A DNA stretch of 64,000 nt from Eoetvoesiella caeni (GCF_003315175.1 NZ_QNRQ01000001.1:1-64000), one strand, 5' to 3'. Shown: positions 28,193 to 37,439, numbered from the stretch's first letter. Notes: generated from the sequence alone by a model not told the origin. Numbers and translations are program-made.

Positions 28193-29041
28193 CTACTGCT
28201 GCTTCCGTTCCCGTGGCAAAGAAGCAGCACTGTTCCCGGCTTGCGTTTGTACGCGGATGCGGTTGTCGACTTCCTGTACGCCCATGCAGTCGTCGGCGCA
28301 ATCTTCTATTGCGTGCTTGGCATAACGGTCCGTGACTGTGCCCTGCAGCGTGACCTTTCCATCCGATACGTCCACGGAAACGTCGCTGACATCGCAGCCG
28401 CTGCGACTCAGTTGTTCGCACACGTCTTCGCGAATGCGCTCGTCCGACCGCTTGTAGCCTTTGGGCATGCTTCTTGGTGCCGAATAATGTTCTTGCGGTC
28501 GATTGGCCTCGAAGCCACGATTGCCGCCCGCTTGCAAATTGGATTGCGGCCCGCCTTGAGATCGAAAGGCATTAGCCGGCTCGTAGGCATGGCGTTGCGG
28601 ATTTCGCCGGCCATAGCCGCCCTCGTCCAGTATGCGGTTGGCGTAGCCGCCATAGTCCTCTCCTGGCGTAAATTGCTCTTCCAGCAGATAGCCGGCCTGT
28701 TGGCTGCGCCGCGGCTGCGGAGATGCTCCACGGTCATAGTTATCGCCTCCTGCATACCCGCGTCCCCCTGGGCCGCCGTATCCGCCTTGATCGTACCTGT
28801 CGCCTTCATTGCCGCTGCGGCCTTCGTATCGGCCATACTCACCGCCTTGGTCGAGCCAATCGCCACTGAAGTCGCTCCTTGCGCGCGACGGCGCTTGGCG
28901 GTCGTAGCTTCGTTGATCGTGACCTTGGTAAGCGCCTTGCTCCCGCCCGAACGGCGACTGGCGTCCACGGTTTTCGGCGGGGTCGCGGTCAAGGTCGGGA
29001 TAATCGAAGTTTCGTCGATTCCTCTGAAAATCATTAGGCAT
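28193..29041 (-). CDS. BON-domain protein with a long disordered Gly/Arg/Tyr-rich N-terminus
   Basis: Protein of 282 residues. About 190 N-terminal residues are low-complexity, rich in Gly, Arg, Gln, Asp and Tyr with many GGY and RGY steps, and lack a signal peptide. The last 75 or so residues form a BON domain (DERIREDVCEQLS ... VSDGKVTLQGTVTDR ... VQEVDNRIRV), a fold that binds phospholipids or acts in osmotic stress. The domain arrangement resembles BON proteins of stress islands. AAGGAG precedes the ATG. A good -24/-12 site lies 74 bases upstream, and glgP follows. Confidence 0.8.
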   Translation of the reverse strand: MPNDFQRNRRNFDYPDLDRDPAENRGRQSPFGREQGAYQGHDQRSYDRQAPSRARSDFSGDWLDQGGEYGRYEGRSGNEGDRYDQGGYGGPGGRGYAGGDNYDRGASPQPRRSQQAGYLLEEQFTPGEDYGGYANRILDEGGYGRRNPQRHAYEPANAFRSQGGPQSNLQAGGNRGFEANRPQEHYSAPRSMPKGYKRSDERIREDVCEQLSRSGCDVSDVSVDVSDGKVTLQGTVTDRYAKHAIEDCADDCMGVQEVDNRIRVQTQAGNSAASLPRERKQQ

Positions 29042-29114
29042 GTTGATCTCCTTGTCTATGGAAATTTAGGACCTTGCGGAAAATCCACGGTAAGTTGCCC
29101 TAAGCGAGAAGCAC

Positions 29115-29130
29115 AGCAATTGATATGCCG
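29115..29130 (-). promoter_or_regulatory. Sigma-54 -24/-12 promoter candidate for the BON gene and glgP
   Basis: On the minus strand the sequence reads CGGCATATCAATTGCT, matching YGGCAYR-N4-TTGCW with exact GG-N10-GC spacing. It lies 74 bases upstream of the BON-domain start codon. Confidence 0.7.
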
Positions 29131-29200
29131 CCGACGGGCGCGCTTCTTATGCTTTTTGCATAACGGGCTCAACGCAGAACGGCGGTGTACGCGACTCTCG

Positions 29201-29216
29201 CGGCATGCCATTTGCT
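29201..29216 (+). promoter_or_regulatory. Sigma-54 -24/-12 promoter candidate for the erythromycin-esterase-like gene
   Basis: CGGCATGCCATTTGCT matches the -24/-12 consensus at all conserved positions except the first base, with GG-N10-GC spacing. It is 100 bases before the gene start and faces away from the minus-strand site at 29115-29130, so the two form a divergent promoter pair. Confidence 0.7.
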
Positions 29217-29315
29217 GGACCCTGGACGAGTCCAGCCATCGCCCATCTGGTGCACTACGGCTGCGGATATGGCCCAAATCCCACAGGACGAGCCGAAGAA
29301 CCCGGGAACACAAAT

Positions 29316-30656
29316 ATGGTTGACGAAACAGACAATGCACTTGTCCAGGCGATCCGCAATGCCGCATACCTAATGCAGGGCGCGGCGCGCGACTATGATC
29401 CGCTTATTGATCTCGTCGGCGATGCTCGATTCGTCTTATTGGGCGAAGCGTCGCACGGCACGCATGAGTTCTACGATGCTCGCGCGCAAATTACAAAGCG
29501 GCTGATCGAAGAAAAGGGATTCAACGCCATTGCCATCGAGGCAGATTGGCCTGATGCATATCGCATCAATCGCTATGTCCGGGCGGCAGGCATAGATTCC
29601 AATAGCCGCGATGCATTGAAAGACTTCAAGCGCTTTCCGACGTGGATGTGGCGCAACCTTGATGTCCTGGCATTTGTCGAATGGCTGCGCCGTTTCAACG
29701 ACAACCGGGAAGAACAAAGCAAGACCGGACTCTATGGGCTGGACTTGTACAGCATGTACTCTTCCATGGACGCGGTGCTTCGCTATCTTGAAAAGGTCGA
29801 TCCCGAGGCGGCCGCCCGCGCCCGCTATCGCTACTCCTGCTTCGACCACTTTGCCGAAGATCCCCAGGCCTATGGTTACGCCGCAAGTTTCGACCTTTCT
29901 TCTTCATGCGAGCAAGAGGCGCTGGGCCAGGCGCTTGAACTGCAAAAGCAGGCAATCGCCTACGCTGGCCAAGACGGCAGAGTCGAAAGCGATGAGTTCT
30001 TCTTCGCCCAGCAAAATGCCCGGCTGGTAAAAAATGCGGAACAATACTATCGCTCCATGTTCCGAGGCCGCGTTGAGTCCTGGAACAACCGCGATCGCCA
30101 TATGGCGCAAACGCTCGAGGCACTGGTGGACTACCTGAGTACCGAGCAGAAAGATGCCAAGGTGGTGGTATGGGCGCACAACTCTCACGTGGGCGATGCC
30201 CGGGCTACAGAGATGGGCGAGTTGGGCGAACTGAATCTTGGCCAACTTGTCCGCGAGCGATATGGCAGGGACGCCCTGCTCGTGGGATTTACTACCTATC
30301 AGGGCGCCGTCATCGCCACCTCGGACTGGGATATGCCGCCGCAGCAAAAGCGGGTGTCACCCGCCCTGAAGAACAGCATTGAGCGCGTCTTTCATCAAAC
30401 CGAAATAGCGCGCTTCCTGCTGCTTCTGCGGGATGACGCGCCATTGCGCGCGGCGCTGAACCGGCCTCTGCTGGAACGGGCCATAGGTGTCATCTATCGC
30501 TCCGAAACCGAGCGGCAAAGCCATTATTTTCATGTCAATCTGGGCGAACAGTTCGACGCCATAGTGCATTTCGACGACACAGGGCCAGTCGAGCCGATCG
30601 GATACATCAAAGCCGAAGGCCGCGACATGGCGGAAACCTTCCCGACCGGAATTTGA
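29316..30656 (+). CDS. Erythromycin-esterase-family protein
   Basis: Cytoplasmic hydrolase of 446 residues in the EreA/EreB/succinoglycan-biosynthesis family. The catalytic His/Glu segment LLGEASHGTHEFYDAR, then IAIEADWPDAYRINRY, YGLDLYSM and WAHNSHVGDAR, are all typical. The ATG at 29316 starts the normal N-terminus; a longer in-frame start would add a Pro/Gly-rich tail. Some members open macrolide lactone rings, but many chromosomal ones have no known substrate, so antibiotic resistance should not be assumed. The -24/-12 site 100 bases upstream and the neighbours point to a stress role. Confidence 0.82.
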   Translation: MVDETDNALVQAIRNAAYLMQGAARDYDPLIDLVGDARFVLLGEASHGTHEFYDARAQITKRLIEEKGFNAIAIEADWPDAYRINRYVRAAGIDSNSRDALKDFKRFPTWMWRNLDVLAFVEWLRRFNDNREEQSKTGLYGLDLYSMYSSMDAVLRYLEKVDPEAAARARYRYSCFDHFAEDPQAYGYAASFDLSSSCEQEALGQALELQKQAIAYAGQDGRVESDEFFFAQQNARLVKNAEQYYRSMFRGRVESWNNRDRHMAQTLEALVDYLSTEQKDAKVVVWAHNSHVGDARATEMGELGELNLGQLVRERYGRDALLVGFTTYQGAVIATSDWDMPPQQKRVSPALKNSIERVFHQTEIARFLLLLRDDAPLRAALNRPLLERAIGVIYRSETERQSHYFHVNLGEQFDAIVHFDDTGPVEPIGYIKAEGRDMAETFPTGI

Positions 30657-30735
30657 CCCTGCCAACGCATGAGCAAAGCGCTTGGGCGGGATTATTGTTG
30701 CTTTGGCCGCTCGCCAAGGGCGTCGGCCGATGTTC

Positions 30736-30751
30736 AGGCACAGAAAGTGCT
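30736..30751 (+). promoter_or_regulatory. Weak sigma-54-like site upstream of the cold-shock gene
   Basis: AGGCACAGAAAGTGCT has the GGCAC and TGCT elements with GG-N10-GC spacing but deviates at two flanking positions. It lies about 180 bases before the cold-shock gene, further than the other sites in this window. Confidence 0.4.
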
Positions 30752-30933
30752 GGTGCACTTTGGCGATGGTGTAGAGGCGGCGGTCGCTGGAGTCATCCAG
30801 CTTGCGCCGCGCGAGGGGCAGCCATCGTTTGCGGCAATATTTTGCAAGCCAGACCATTCATCAAGGCGTTCTTTCGGCGCAAGCTGTGGGACAATATGCT
30901 GAGTATTCCAGACAATCTTCAAGGACAACAGCA

Positions 30934-31143
30934 ATGCAACGACAAACGGGTACCGTCAAGTGGTTCAACAATGACAAAGGATTCGGCTTTATTACGCCCG
31001 AGAATGGCGGTAAGGACTTATTTGCGCACCACACCGACATTGTGGGCACCGGATACAAATCGCTAGAAGAGAACCAGCGGGTTTCTTACGAAGTCGCCGA
31101 AGGCCCCAAAGGCCCCCAGGCGAAATCGATCCAGGCAATTTGA
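30934..31143 (+). CDS. cspA: Cold-shock domain protein
   Basis: Single-stranded nucleic-acid-binding protein of 69 residues that melts RNA structures. The RNP1 motif KGFGFI and the RNP2 motif DLFAHHTDI are present after the usual [12 protein letters not shown] start. RNP2 carries LFAHH where VFVHH is common, a mild variant found in betaproteobacteria. AAGGA precedes the ATG. A long hairpin follows the stop. Whether this copy responds to cold or to another stress cannot be told. Confidence 0.92.
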   Translation: MQRQTGTVKWFNNDKGFGFITPENGGKDLFAHHTDIVGTGYKSLEENQRVSYEVAEGPKGPQAKSIQAI

Positions 31144-31148
31144 ATGTT

Positions 31149-31185
31149 GCCTGTGCGGGCCGGAAACTCACCGGCTTGCACAGGC
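31149..31185 (+). terminator. Long hairpin after the cold-shock gene
   Basis: GCCTGTGC-GGGCCGG pairs with CCGGCTT-GCACAGGC around the loop AAACTCA, giving a 15-bp stem with two G-T pairs. It begins 6 bases past the stop codon. No T-run follows, so termination may be partial or the stem may protect the mRNA end. Confidence 0.6.
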
Positions 31186-31520
31186 CGCTACGCCCTGGCG
31201 CCACCAGCAACATTCGGCCAGGCCGTTTAGGGCCGCGGCGCGCTATACTAGGCGTCACTATCACCAGCCCCTTCCTACCTATGAGACGATTTATCGTCCC
31301 TTTTTTTATCCCCCACTCTCCGTATTCAAATCAGACTCGGCCCTTTGCAGCTTGCCTGCCGACGCCCTTGTCCCTGCCCCTTCCCCGTCTGTATTCGTCC
31401 GGACCGCACATCCGAACGATCGGCTCTGTATTAAATCCGCCACTCTTCTCATCTCCGCTTCGATTCGTACATGGGGAGCGTTGTGGCGTGGCTTTATTCC
31501 TCTTTTTATTAGGCTAGCGT
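31186..31520. other. Leader region before the TerC-type gene
   Basis: No gene was recognised. GACGAT-TT-ATCGTC at 31285-31298 followed by CCTTTTTTT looks like a small intrinsic terminator on the plus strand, and TATACT at 31244-31249 could be a -10 box. The long pyrimidine-rich leader could hold a regulatory RNA; the conserved bases of the yybP-ykoY manganese riboswitch, which often precedes TerC genes, were looked for and not recognised. Confidence 0.35.
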
Positions 31521-33080
31521 ATGGAATGGTTCTTGGATCCCAATATCTGGCTGGGTCTATTGACCCTGGTCGTGCTGGAAATCGTGCTCGGCATCGACAA
31601 CCTGATCTTTATTGCCATACTGGCCGACAAGCTGCCGCCCCACCAGCGCGACAAGGCAAGGCTGATTGGCCTTTCCCTGGCGTTGTTGATGCGCTTGGGA
31701 CTGCTCATGATGGTCTCGTGGCTGGTGACACTGACCGCTCCACTACTTGCGTTTGGGCCTTTTTCGCTTTCGGGCAGAGACTTGATCCTGCTTTTGGGCG
31801 GCATCTTTCTTTTGGTCAAGGCCACTACAGAATTGCATGAACGTCTGGAGGGCACTCCGCACCAACATGGCAAGTCGGCGGCCTATGCCGGTTTTGCCGT
31901 CGTGGTGGCGCAAATAGTGGTCCTGGACGCCGTCTTCTCGCTGGATGCGGTCATTACGGCCGTGGGGATGGTGGATGAGCTACCCGTGATGATGGCGGCG
32001 GTGGTTATTTCCATGGCCATGATGATGTGGGCCTCCAAGCCTTTGACCGCCTTTGTGAATGCGCATCCTACCGTTGTTGTGTTGTGCCTTAGCTTTTTGC
32101 TGATGATAGGCCTGAGCCTTACCAGCGAAGGGTTGGGCTTCAAGATTCCAAAAGGCTACCTGTATGCGGCCATCGGGTTTTCCATTCTTATCGAGTTTTT
32201 CAACCAGGTTGCCCGCCGCAGCCTGTTAAAGAGCGAAGCGCGCCTGCCTTTGCGCGATCGTACCGCGGAGGCGGTGTTGCGCATGCTTGGAGGCAAGCCG
32301 AGCCCCGATGCATCGCAAGCCGTGCCCGAAGATGCCTCGAATGCCGGCCAACCCGCCTTTGGCGCCGAGGAACGCAGCATGGTAAGCGGAGTGCTGACGC
32401 TGGGCGGCCGCTCGATTAGATCCATCATGACTCCCCGCACCGAGATCTCGTGGATCGACCTGGACGACGACCCTGCGACAATACAACGCTATTTGCGCGA
32501 CACGCCCCACAGCTTCTTCCCGGTCTGCCGCGGCCAACTCGACAATATACTGGGAGTTGCGCGGGCTAAAGACCTATTGGCCGACATGATGGACGGCAAG
32601 AGCCTTGATAAGCTGCCGAGTTTAAGGGCGCCCATCGTCGTCCACGAACTGACAGCCGTTCTGAAGGCGATGGACACACTTAAGAAGTCGCGCGGACAAC
32701 TGGTATTGGTCACCGATGAATACGGCACGATTCAAGGGCTTCTTACGCCGATAGACATCCTGGAGGCAATAGCCGGCGAATTTCCCGACGAAGACGAGCA
32801 ACCGACCATTCAGTCGATGGGGCCGGGACACTGGCGCGTCAACGGCGCGGCGGATCTTCATCATTTGGCACAAGTATTGGGCACAGATATTCTGCCCGCC
32901 AGCGGCGATGGATTCACCTCTATTGCCGGCTTGCTGCTGGATCGCTTTGGAACCCTGCCCGAAATCGGTGCCGTGATAGAGTTCAACGGCCTTAGATTTG
33001 AAGTAGTGCAGATGACCGGCCGGCGCATTGCCACGCTGGATGTGACGCGGCTGGACGACGTGCAATCAAGCGAACACTAA
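31521..33080 (+). CDS. TerC-family membrane protein with CBS and CorC/HlyC domains
   Basis: Protein of 519 residues like E. coli YegH/YoaE. The N-terminal 240 residues form a TerC-type seven-span membrane domain with the metal-binding acidic motifs [12 protein letters not shown] and [11 protein letters not shown]. Two CBS domains follow ([12 protein letters not shown] ... [22 protein letters not shown]), then a CorC_HlyC domain at the C-terminus. TerC relatives export Mn2+ during folding of exported proteins, and CBS domains usually sense adenine nucleotides. It is transcribed alone after a long leader. The transported ion is inferred, not shown. Confidence 0.88.
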   Translation: MEWFLDPNIWLGLLTLVVLEIVLGIDNLIFIAILADKLPPHQRDKARLIGLSLALLMRLGLLMMVSWLVTLTAPLLAFGPFSLSGRDLILLLGGIFLLVKATTELHERLEGTPHQHGKSAAYAGFAVVVAQIVVLDAVFSLDAVITAVGMVDELPVMMAAVVISMAMMMWASKPLTAFVNAHPTVVVLCLSFLLMIGLSLTSEGLGFKIPKGYLYAAIGFSILIEFFNQVARRSLLKSEARLPLRDRTAEAVLRMLGGKPSPDASQAVPEDASNAGQPAFGAEERSMVSGVLTLGGRSIRSIMTPRTEISWIDLDDDPATIQRYLRDTPHSFFPVCRGQLDNILGVARAKDLLADMMDGKSLDKLPSLRAPIVVHELTAVLKAMDTLKKSRGQLVLVTDEYGTIQGLLTPIDILEAIAGEFPDEDEQPTIQSMGPGHWRVNGAADLHHLAQVLGTDILPASGDGFTSIAGLLLDRFGTLPEIGAVIEFNGLRFEVVQMTGRRIATLDVTRLDDVQSSEH

Positions 33081-33140
33081 ACGCGGCGGACTGCATGCTC
33101 TGCAGCCCGCCTTGCTCAACGCAGGGTTGTCGCACTCCGC

Positions 33141-33737
33141 CTAGAGTCCTTCGACTTTTTGAATCTTGACACCTTCAAGCGAGACCCCCGCCATCAGGCC
33201 GGCGTTCGTCAACACGAAGCCGACGACCGATTGCTGAGCGGTATTGGTGTCCACCTTTCCGTTGGCGCCGATCTTGGCCACGGCTACCGTTGCGTCGACG
33301 CCGGCCGTCCAGCCATTGCTGCTCTGAAATTTATCCAGGGCTTCTTGGGTCATGAACAACAGCACGATCGCCCTCGACTGCGCGCCTGCTTGAAAACCTA
33401 TGGAGCCGCCGGTCGTACTGTAATAGCCCTGGTTGCGGCCATTTACCCGCAAGACGCCATTGCCGTGCTCGACGCCTATGACAAACCCGGCGCTCAGAAC
33501 GTTCGGAAAGACCAGCACGCCCTTGGCCCGCTCGACCATCGAGCGCGCATCCGGCGCCGACTTGTAAAGCCGGGTCAGCGTCGAATCCACGCTTGCGTTG
33601 ATATCTTTGCGCTGTTGGCTGGCGGTCGCCTGGTCTTTCGGCGCGGTGGTGGTGCAGCCCGCAAAAACCAGGCTGGACAGCGCAACCGCCATAATGGCTA
33701 GGCTTTTACCCCGGGGTACCGATAGTTGTTGTTTCAT
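33141..33737 (-). CDS. SYLF/Ysc84-domain lipoprotein
   Basis: Predicted lipoprotein of 198 residues: signal peptide with lipobox LVFAGC, then a SYLF (Ysc84) lipid-binding domain with ERAKGVLVFPNVLSAGFVIGV (family-typical) and GGSIGFQAGAQSRAIVLLFM. The ATG at 33737 begins the signal peptide; longer in-frame starts give no signal. SYLF proteins bind phosphoinositides in eukaryotes, while the bacterial lipoproteins are uncharacterised. Its promoter region holds the best -24/-12 match of this window apart from that of rpoN. Confidence 0.85.
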   Translation of the reverse strand: MKQQLSVPRGKSLAIMAVALSSLVFAGCTTTAPKDQATASQQRKDINASVDSTLTRLYKSAPDARSMVERAKGVLVFPNVLSAGFVIGVEHGNGVLRVNGRNQGYYSTTGGSIGFQAGAQSRAIVLLFMTQEALDKFQSSNGWTAGVDATVAVAKIGANGKVDTNTAQQSVVGFVLTNAGLMAGVSLEGVKIQKVEGL

Positions 33738-33776
33738 AATGGGCCTCTGTGGTTGTAGGTACTGTGGCCTACGAGA

Positions 33777-33792
33777 AGCAAGCAGCGTGCCC
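33777..33792 (-). promoter_or_regulatory. Sigma-54 -24/-12 promoter of the SYLF lipoprotein gene
   Basis: On the minus strand GGGCACGCTGCTTGCT matches the consensus GGCACG-N4-TTGCW at every position after the first base, with GG-N10-GC spacing. The expected transcription start would be about 30 bases before the SYLF start codon. Confidence 0.78.
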
Positions 33793-33869
33793 ATTAATGC
33801 GCGATCCTGCGCCGCGTGCAAGCTGCGGCACCCGGCTGGAATGAAAAGAAAAGGTCTTGGGCCGACCTA

Positions 33870-35219
33870 CTACAGAGTACGACGCGCCGTACTGCTATCG
33901 CCTTCTGTGGCGCCGTATTCCTCGAGACGGTTGTACAGCGTTTTCAGGCTGATGCCCAGCCTTTCGGCGGTAAGCTTTTTGACTCCTCCGCACTGCTTCA
34001 GCGTGGCGAGGATAAGTTCGCGGTTTGCCTCGGCCAAGGGAACACCCACCGGCAATACGATGTCTTTGCTCGAGCCCCCCGAAGGCGAATGCAAGTCGAA
34101 AGTGGTGAAGTCCCCTTCGATTACGTCATCGGCCAAAATGAAGCTGCGATATACGTAGTTTCTCAGTTCGCGGATATTGCCCGGCCATGCGTATTCTTGT
34201 ATGGCTTTAAGCGCGCTGGGCGAGAAAACCTTGTGCGTACGGTTTTCTTTATTGAGCTTTTGCAAAAAATGGTCGGCAAGCAGCATGACGTCGTCTTGGC
34301 GTTCGCGCAAAGGCGCAAGTTCAAGAGGAAAGACGCTTAGGCGGTAATACAAGTCCTCGCGTAAGGTGCCTTCGCTCATGGCCTGCTCGGGATTGCAGTT
34401 GGTAGCGGCAACTATGCGCACATCGGCGGGGATTTCGACATTCGTGCCGACCCGCATGAACCGGCCGGTCTCCAGGACCCGGAGCAAGCGCACCTGCAAG
34501 TCCATGGACATTTCTGTAATTTCATCGAGGAACAAGGTTCCTCCTTGGGCGCGCTCGAAATAGCCTATGTGTTGGCGGTCGGCGCCTGTAAAGCTGCCCT
34601 TCTCGTGCCCGAACAATTCGCTTTCGATGAGGTTGGGCGAAATGGCTCCGCAGTTGACCGGCATGAAGGGTTTCTTGCGCCGAGGACTGGCCAAATGAAT
34701 GGCTTCGGCGGCAAGCTCTTTGCCCGTGCCGCTTTCTCCGACCAACAGGACAGTGGCTTGCGTAGGTGCAACTTTTTCAATATGCGCGCACAGCAATTGC
34801 ATGGCGCGCGACTGCCCGATCATATTCTTGAAGCAATCGGCGGAACTGGGCTCTTGGCGCTCGTTCAGGGAAGGCTTCATTCCGGCCAGCAAGGCGCGAA
34901 CTCGTTGCAGGTTTACGGGCTTGCGCAGGTAATCGACAGCGCCGCAACGCAAGGCTTCGATGGCGCTATCGATGCTGGAGTGGCCCGTCATGAAGACCAC
35001 CCGCGTATCGGGCAGTTCGAGGTCGCTCCAGAATTGGATGCCGTCGCCGTCGGGCAATACCATGTCGAGCAACATCAGGTCGGGTTTCTGACGTCCAAGC
35101 TGGATACGGGCTTGGCGTATATCCTTTGCCACGGCAACAGTGTAGCCTTCTGTGGACGCTATTTCGGCGAGCACATCGCATATGGCAGGCTCATCATCGG
35201 TTATCAATAAATGCGGCAT
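33870..35219 (-). CDS. NtrC-type sigma-54-dependent response regulator
   Basis: Bacterial enhancer-binding protein of 449 residues. It has an N-terminal receiver domain with phospho-acceptor D52 ([11 protein letters not shown]) and YLRKPVN, and a central AAA+ domain with Walker A GESGTGKE, the sigma-54 contact loop EKGSFTGAD (GAFTGA with Ser at the second position) and Walker [12 protein letters not shown]-terminal Fis-type helix-turn-helix follows ([18 protein letters not shown]). The ATG at 35219 starts the receiver domain exactly. No histidine kinase gene is nearby, so it is an orphan. It lies between genes with -24/-12 sites and 2.3 kb from rpoN, making it the likely activator of the local regulon. 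Confidence 0.92.
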   Translation of the reverse strand: MPHLLITDDEPAICDVLAEIASTEGYTVAVAKDIRQARIQLGRQKPDLMLLDMVLPDGDGIQFWSDLELPDTRVVFMTGHSSIDSAIEALRCGAVDYLRKPVNLQRVRALLAGMKPSLNERQEPSSADCFKNMIGQSRAMQLLCAHIEKVAPTQATVLLVGESGTGKELAAEAIHLASPRRKKPFMPVNCGAISPNLIESELFGHEKGSFTGADRQHIGYFERAQGGTLFLDEITEMSMDLQVRLLRVLETGRFMRVGTNVEIPADVRIVAATNCNPEQAMSEGTLREDLYYRLSVFPLELAPLRERQDDVMLLADHFLQKLNKENRTHKVFSPSALKAIQEYAWPGNIRELRNYVYRSFILADDVIEGDFTTFDLHSPSGGSSKDIVLPVGVPLAEANRELILATLKQCGGVKKLTAERLGISLKTLYNRLEEYGATEGDSSTARRTL

Positions 35220-35592
35220 AGAGTTCGGTACATTCAGGAGTTCAGCATCAAGCAGGCGCAGTGTATCCCTGCGATTATTACAAAACGGTTTTTCTACGCG
35301 TAATGTCCCAACCCGCAACTTCCGATCGGCGTTCCGCCGATATCAGGTGACGACGGGTTCTTTAAAGTACCGTATATCGGTTCCTAAAAATCAAAAAAAT
35401 GGCAACAAAATAATAATGAAAAAACTACGCAAAGTCCATAGACCGGGCCGCCGGCAACAGCAGTCCCGGCAAGCTGCCGAACTTTGCCGGCGAAGCTCAT
35501 GGGATTGCGATTACTTCTTCTTTCAAACTCGGCCCCGTGCGGCTTGGGATGCGAAGTGGCCGCAAGGAACTTCGCACCCTTGGGGGCGGCCG
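35220..35592. other. Intergenic region upstream of the sigma-54 activator
   Basis: No gene was recognised. ATCGGCG-TTC-CGCCGAT at 35325-35341 is a perfect 7-bp dyad that could be an operator or terminator, and GCCGGCAA at 35450-35457 pairs with TTGCCGGC at 35484-35491. A short AT-rich block near 35385-35425 may be the activator's promoter. No -24/-12 match was found here, which suggests the activator gene itself is not sigma-54 dependent. Confidence 0.35.
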
Positions 35593-35748
35593 TTACACGA
35601 CTCCGAACAGCAACAGGACAATGATGATCACCAGCAGCACTCCCAGGCCGCCGCTGGGACCATAGCCCCAGGCCCTGCTATAGGGCCAGCTCGGAAGCGC
35701 GCCTATCAGAAGCAGAATCAAGATAATCAATAAAATCGTTCCCAACAT
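35593..35748 (-). CDS. DUF3309 small membrane protein
   Basis: Very small hydrophobic protein of 51 residues with two membrane segments (TILLIILILLLIGALP and GVLLVIIIVLLLFGVV) joined by a loop SWPYSRAWGYGPSGG, the pattern of DUF3309. GGGAG lies 8 bases before the ATG. It follows the DUF883 gene on the same strand after 44 bases and probably shares its promoter. Such proteins are common in stress-related gene sets of Proteobacteria; the function is unknown. Confidence 0.85.
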   Translation of the reverse strand: MLGTILLIILILLLIGALPSWPYSRAWGYGPSGGLGVLLVIIIVLLLFGVV

Positions 35749-35792
35749 GGCATTCTCCCTACCGGTTTGCCGCGGTACCTTGCCGGTACCAT

Positions 35793-36131
35793 TTATTGCC
35801 GACGTTTATCGTTACCTACGCACAGGCCCGCCATCACCCCTAATACCGCAACCACGCCCAACAGCTTCCATGGATGATCGTGTACATATTCATCCGCGGC
35901 GCCCGATACCGCACGGCAACTCTCCATGGCCTGTCGATTCCAGTGGCCGGCGTGCCCCCGGACAGAATCAAGCTGATGCTTGAGCCGGGCGCGCGCATCT
36001 TCGATTTCCTCTCCGGTGTAAGCCGCCGTGGAGCGCAACAACGCCTCTGCGTCGGTCACAAGGTCTTGCCAATCGAAAACGACGCGGTTTTTTCGGCGGC
36101 TGATATTGGCGCGGTGTTCTTCCCCATTCAT
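35793..36131 (-). CDS. DUF883 (ElaB/YqjD-like) membrane-anchored protein
   Basis: Protein of 112 residues: amphipathic helical body with LVTDAEALLRSTAAYTGEEIEDAR, typical of DUF883, then a single C-terminal membrane anchor (LLGVVAVLGVMAGLCVG). E. coli relatives ElaB and YqjD tether ribosomes to the membrane in stationary phase. The frame around the family motif and the total length are normal. A -24/-12-like site lies 71 bases upstream, and DUF3309 follows. Role in ribosome anchoring is by family analogy. Confidence 0.88.
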   Translation of the reverse strand: MNGEEHRANISRRKNRVVFDWQDLVTDAEALLRSTAAYTGEEIEDARARLKHQLDSVRGHAGHWNRQAMESCRAVSGAADEYVHDHPWKLLGVVAVLGVMAGLCVGNDKRRQ

Positions 36132-36201
36132 ATATACTCCTTGTCAAAACCCGACCTCATCGCAATCTCACAACGAAATTGCCTCGCGGGAACAGCAAGG
36201 T

Positions 36202-36217
36202 AGCAATAAGCATACCC
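36202..36217 (-). promoter_or_regulatory. Sigma-54 -24/-12 promoter candidate for DUF883-DUF3309
   Basis: On the minus strand GGGTATGCTTATTGCT has GG, the A and G of the -24 block, a perfect TTGCT -12 block and GG-N10-GC spacing. It deviates from GGCAC at the fourth base. It is 71 bases before the DUF883 start. Confidence 0.6.
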
Positions 36218-36266
36218 ATTTGCATCTGTACTGCTCGGGCTTCGGGCGCCCCACCTCCAGTCTGGC

Positions 36267-37166
36267 TCAGGATTCCGAGCCGGCGGCCGGGGTAGCCGCC
36301 GGCCTCTCAAGCAGTACTTTCAGGGCCTCTATGGGGGGAGAAATGACTTTGCGGCGCCGCAGCGCCCGCGGCAGCCCCCATAGCACTTGCAGCATCGTCC
36401 ATCCGAACATATCGTGCCGACGGGCCAGCACAACCTGGAAGCAGGTTTCGCGCCAGGCGGCCCTCAAAGGAAGTCGCATCCAGGCGACCCAGATGGCGTT
36501 CCGGATAAGGCGGTAACGTCCCCGGTCCGAGGCCTGGTCGCGGTTTGGAAGGTGCCGAGCCACCACATCGTCCGCGTATGCTATGCGCCAGCCTTGCTCG
36601 GCCAGGTCCAAAGCCATCAGGGCTTCTTCTCCGCCAAGGAACAATGGCGGCCAATACCCGCCCACGTCATAGAACGCACGCGTACGCATGATGCACGCTC
36701 CGGCCATGAAACCGAGCGATTGCGGGCCGTAAAAATGCCTGGCCTCCTGCAAGCCGTATTCTTTGCGAAACAGGCCTGGCCCGGCTTCCTGCCTTGCGCC
36801 AGGCTCTACGTGGGCGCTCAATACCGCTACGTCCGCTGCTGTGTCCAGCAGATGCAGCGCGCGATTGAGCGCATCGGATTCCCACAGGGTATTGTCATCG
36901 CAGAATGCAACGTACGGCGTGTGCACATAAGCCACGCCAATATTGCGCGCCGCCGCACCCAGGTTGCGCTTGGCGCAAACCAATAGAACTTGCGGAAACC
37001 GCGAAGCGACTATGTCCGCGGTACCGTCGCTTGAACCGTTGTCGACCACAATGATCGGCCATCTCTCTGGTAGCTGACACAGCAATTCAAGCTTGTTCAA
37101 TAATTGTGCGCGACGATTGCTGGTCAAGATCAGAATCGTAATGCGCGCCTCTACAGAATGTTCCAT
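36267..37166 (-). CDS. Family 2 glycosyltransferase
   Basis: GT-A-fold glycosyltransferase of 299 residues. The N-terminal nucleotide-sugar site shows ILTSNRRAQL, IIVVDNGSSDGT and the metal-binding-like CDDNTLW in place of a DXD; the acceptor region has LGGEEALMALDLAEQGWRI. It lacks membrane spans. The acceptor may be a surface polysaccharide or lipid, but neighbours give no hint, since they are stress and regulatory genes. A -24/-12-like site lies only 35 bases upstream, placing it in the same putative regulon. Confidence 0.85.
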   Translation of the reverse strand: MEHSVEARITILILTSNRRAQLLNKLELLCQLPERWPIIVVDNGSSDGTADIVASRFPQVLLVCAKRNLGAAARNIGVAYVHTPYVAFCDDNTLWESDALNRALHLLDTAADVAVLSAHVEPGARQEAGPGLFRKEYGLQEARHFYGPQSLGFMAGACIMRTRAFYDVGGYWPPLFLGGEEALMALDLAEQGWRIAYADDVVARHLPNRDQASDRGRYRLIRNAIWVAWMRLPLRAAWRETCFQVVLARRHDMFGWTMLQVLWGLPRALRRRKVISPPIEALKVLLERPAATPAAGSES

Positions 37167-37200
37167 AGCATCTTTCCAGAAGGACTACCTTGGGGCCGAT

Positions 37201-37216
37201 AGCATGAAGAGTGCCC
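37201..37216 (-). promoter_or_regulatory. Sigma-54 -24/-12 promoter candidate for the glycosyltransferase gene
   Basis: On the minus strand GGGCACTCTTCATGCT contains GGCAC and TGCT with GG-N10-GC spacing; the first T of the -12 TTGC is an A. It is 35 bases upstream of the start codon. Confidence 0.6.
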
Positions 37217-37423
37217 GGCCAACACGGGCCGATCAGTACTGGGGCGGAGGTACTTTTTACACAAATCGGCAATTTATAGCGTTAGATGCTTCGCCGCCAC
37301 AAAACATCCCCTCTTGCAAGACCGCGCACATACTTTGTCACCAGAAACAGCAGGCCGAGAACAAGAATGGCGATCGACTTTTCATATCAACAAATTACTT
37401 CTATTACAACTAGTTTCGATATC

Positions 37424-37439
37424 TGGCATGGTTATTGCA
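37424..37439 (+). promoter_or_regulatory. Sigma-54 -24/-12 promoter in front of rpoN
   Basis: TGGCATGGTTATTGCA is a full match to TGGCAYR-N4-TTGCW with GG-N10-GC spacing, 68 bases upstream of the rpoN start. It implies positive autoregulation of this sigma factor. Confidence 0.78.

Noticed and set aside
28160-29323. A 387-residue plus-strand reading frame opposite the BON-domain gene
   Set aside because: It is antisense to a gene with a good ribosome site and a recognisable BON domain; its hydrophobic Ala/Val composition is what the complement of Gly/Arg/Tyr codons would give.
29316-30656. Calling the esterase-like protein an antibiotic resistance gene
   Set aside because: Family motifs are present, but the wider family is mostly of unknown substrate and the context is stress metabolism.
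31186-31520. A yybP-ykoY manganese riboswitch before the TerC-type gene
   Set aside because: The position suits it, but the conserved bases and helices of that riboswitch were not recognisable.
35401-35733. A plus-strand reading frame of about 105 residues starting MKKLRKVH
   Set aside because: Its composition is Gln/Arg-rich without any family resemblance, and it runs antisense through the clear DUF3309 gene.
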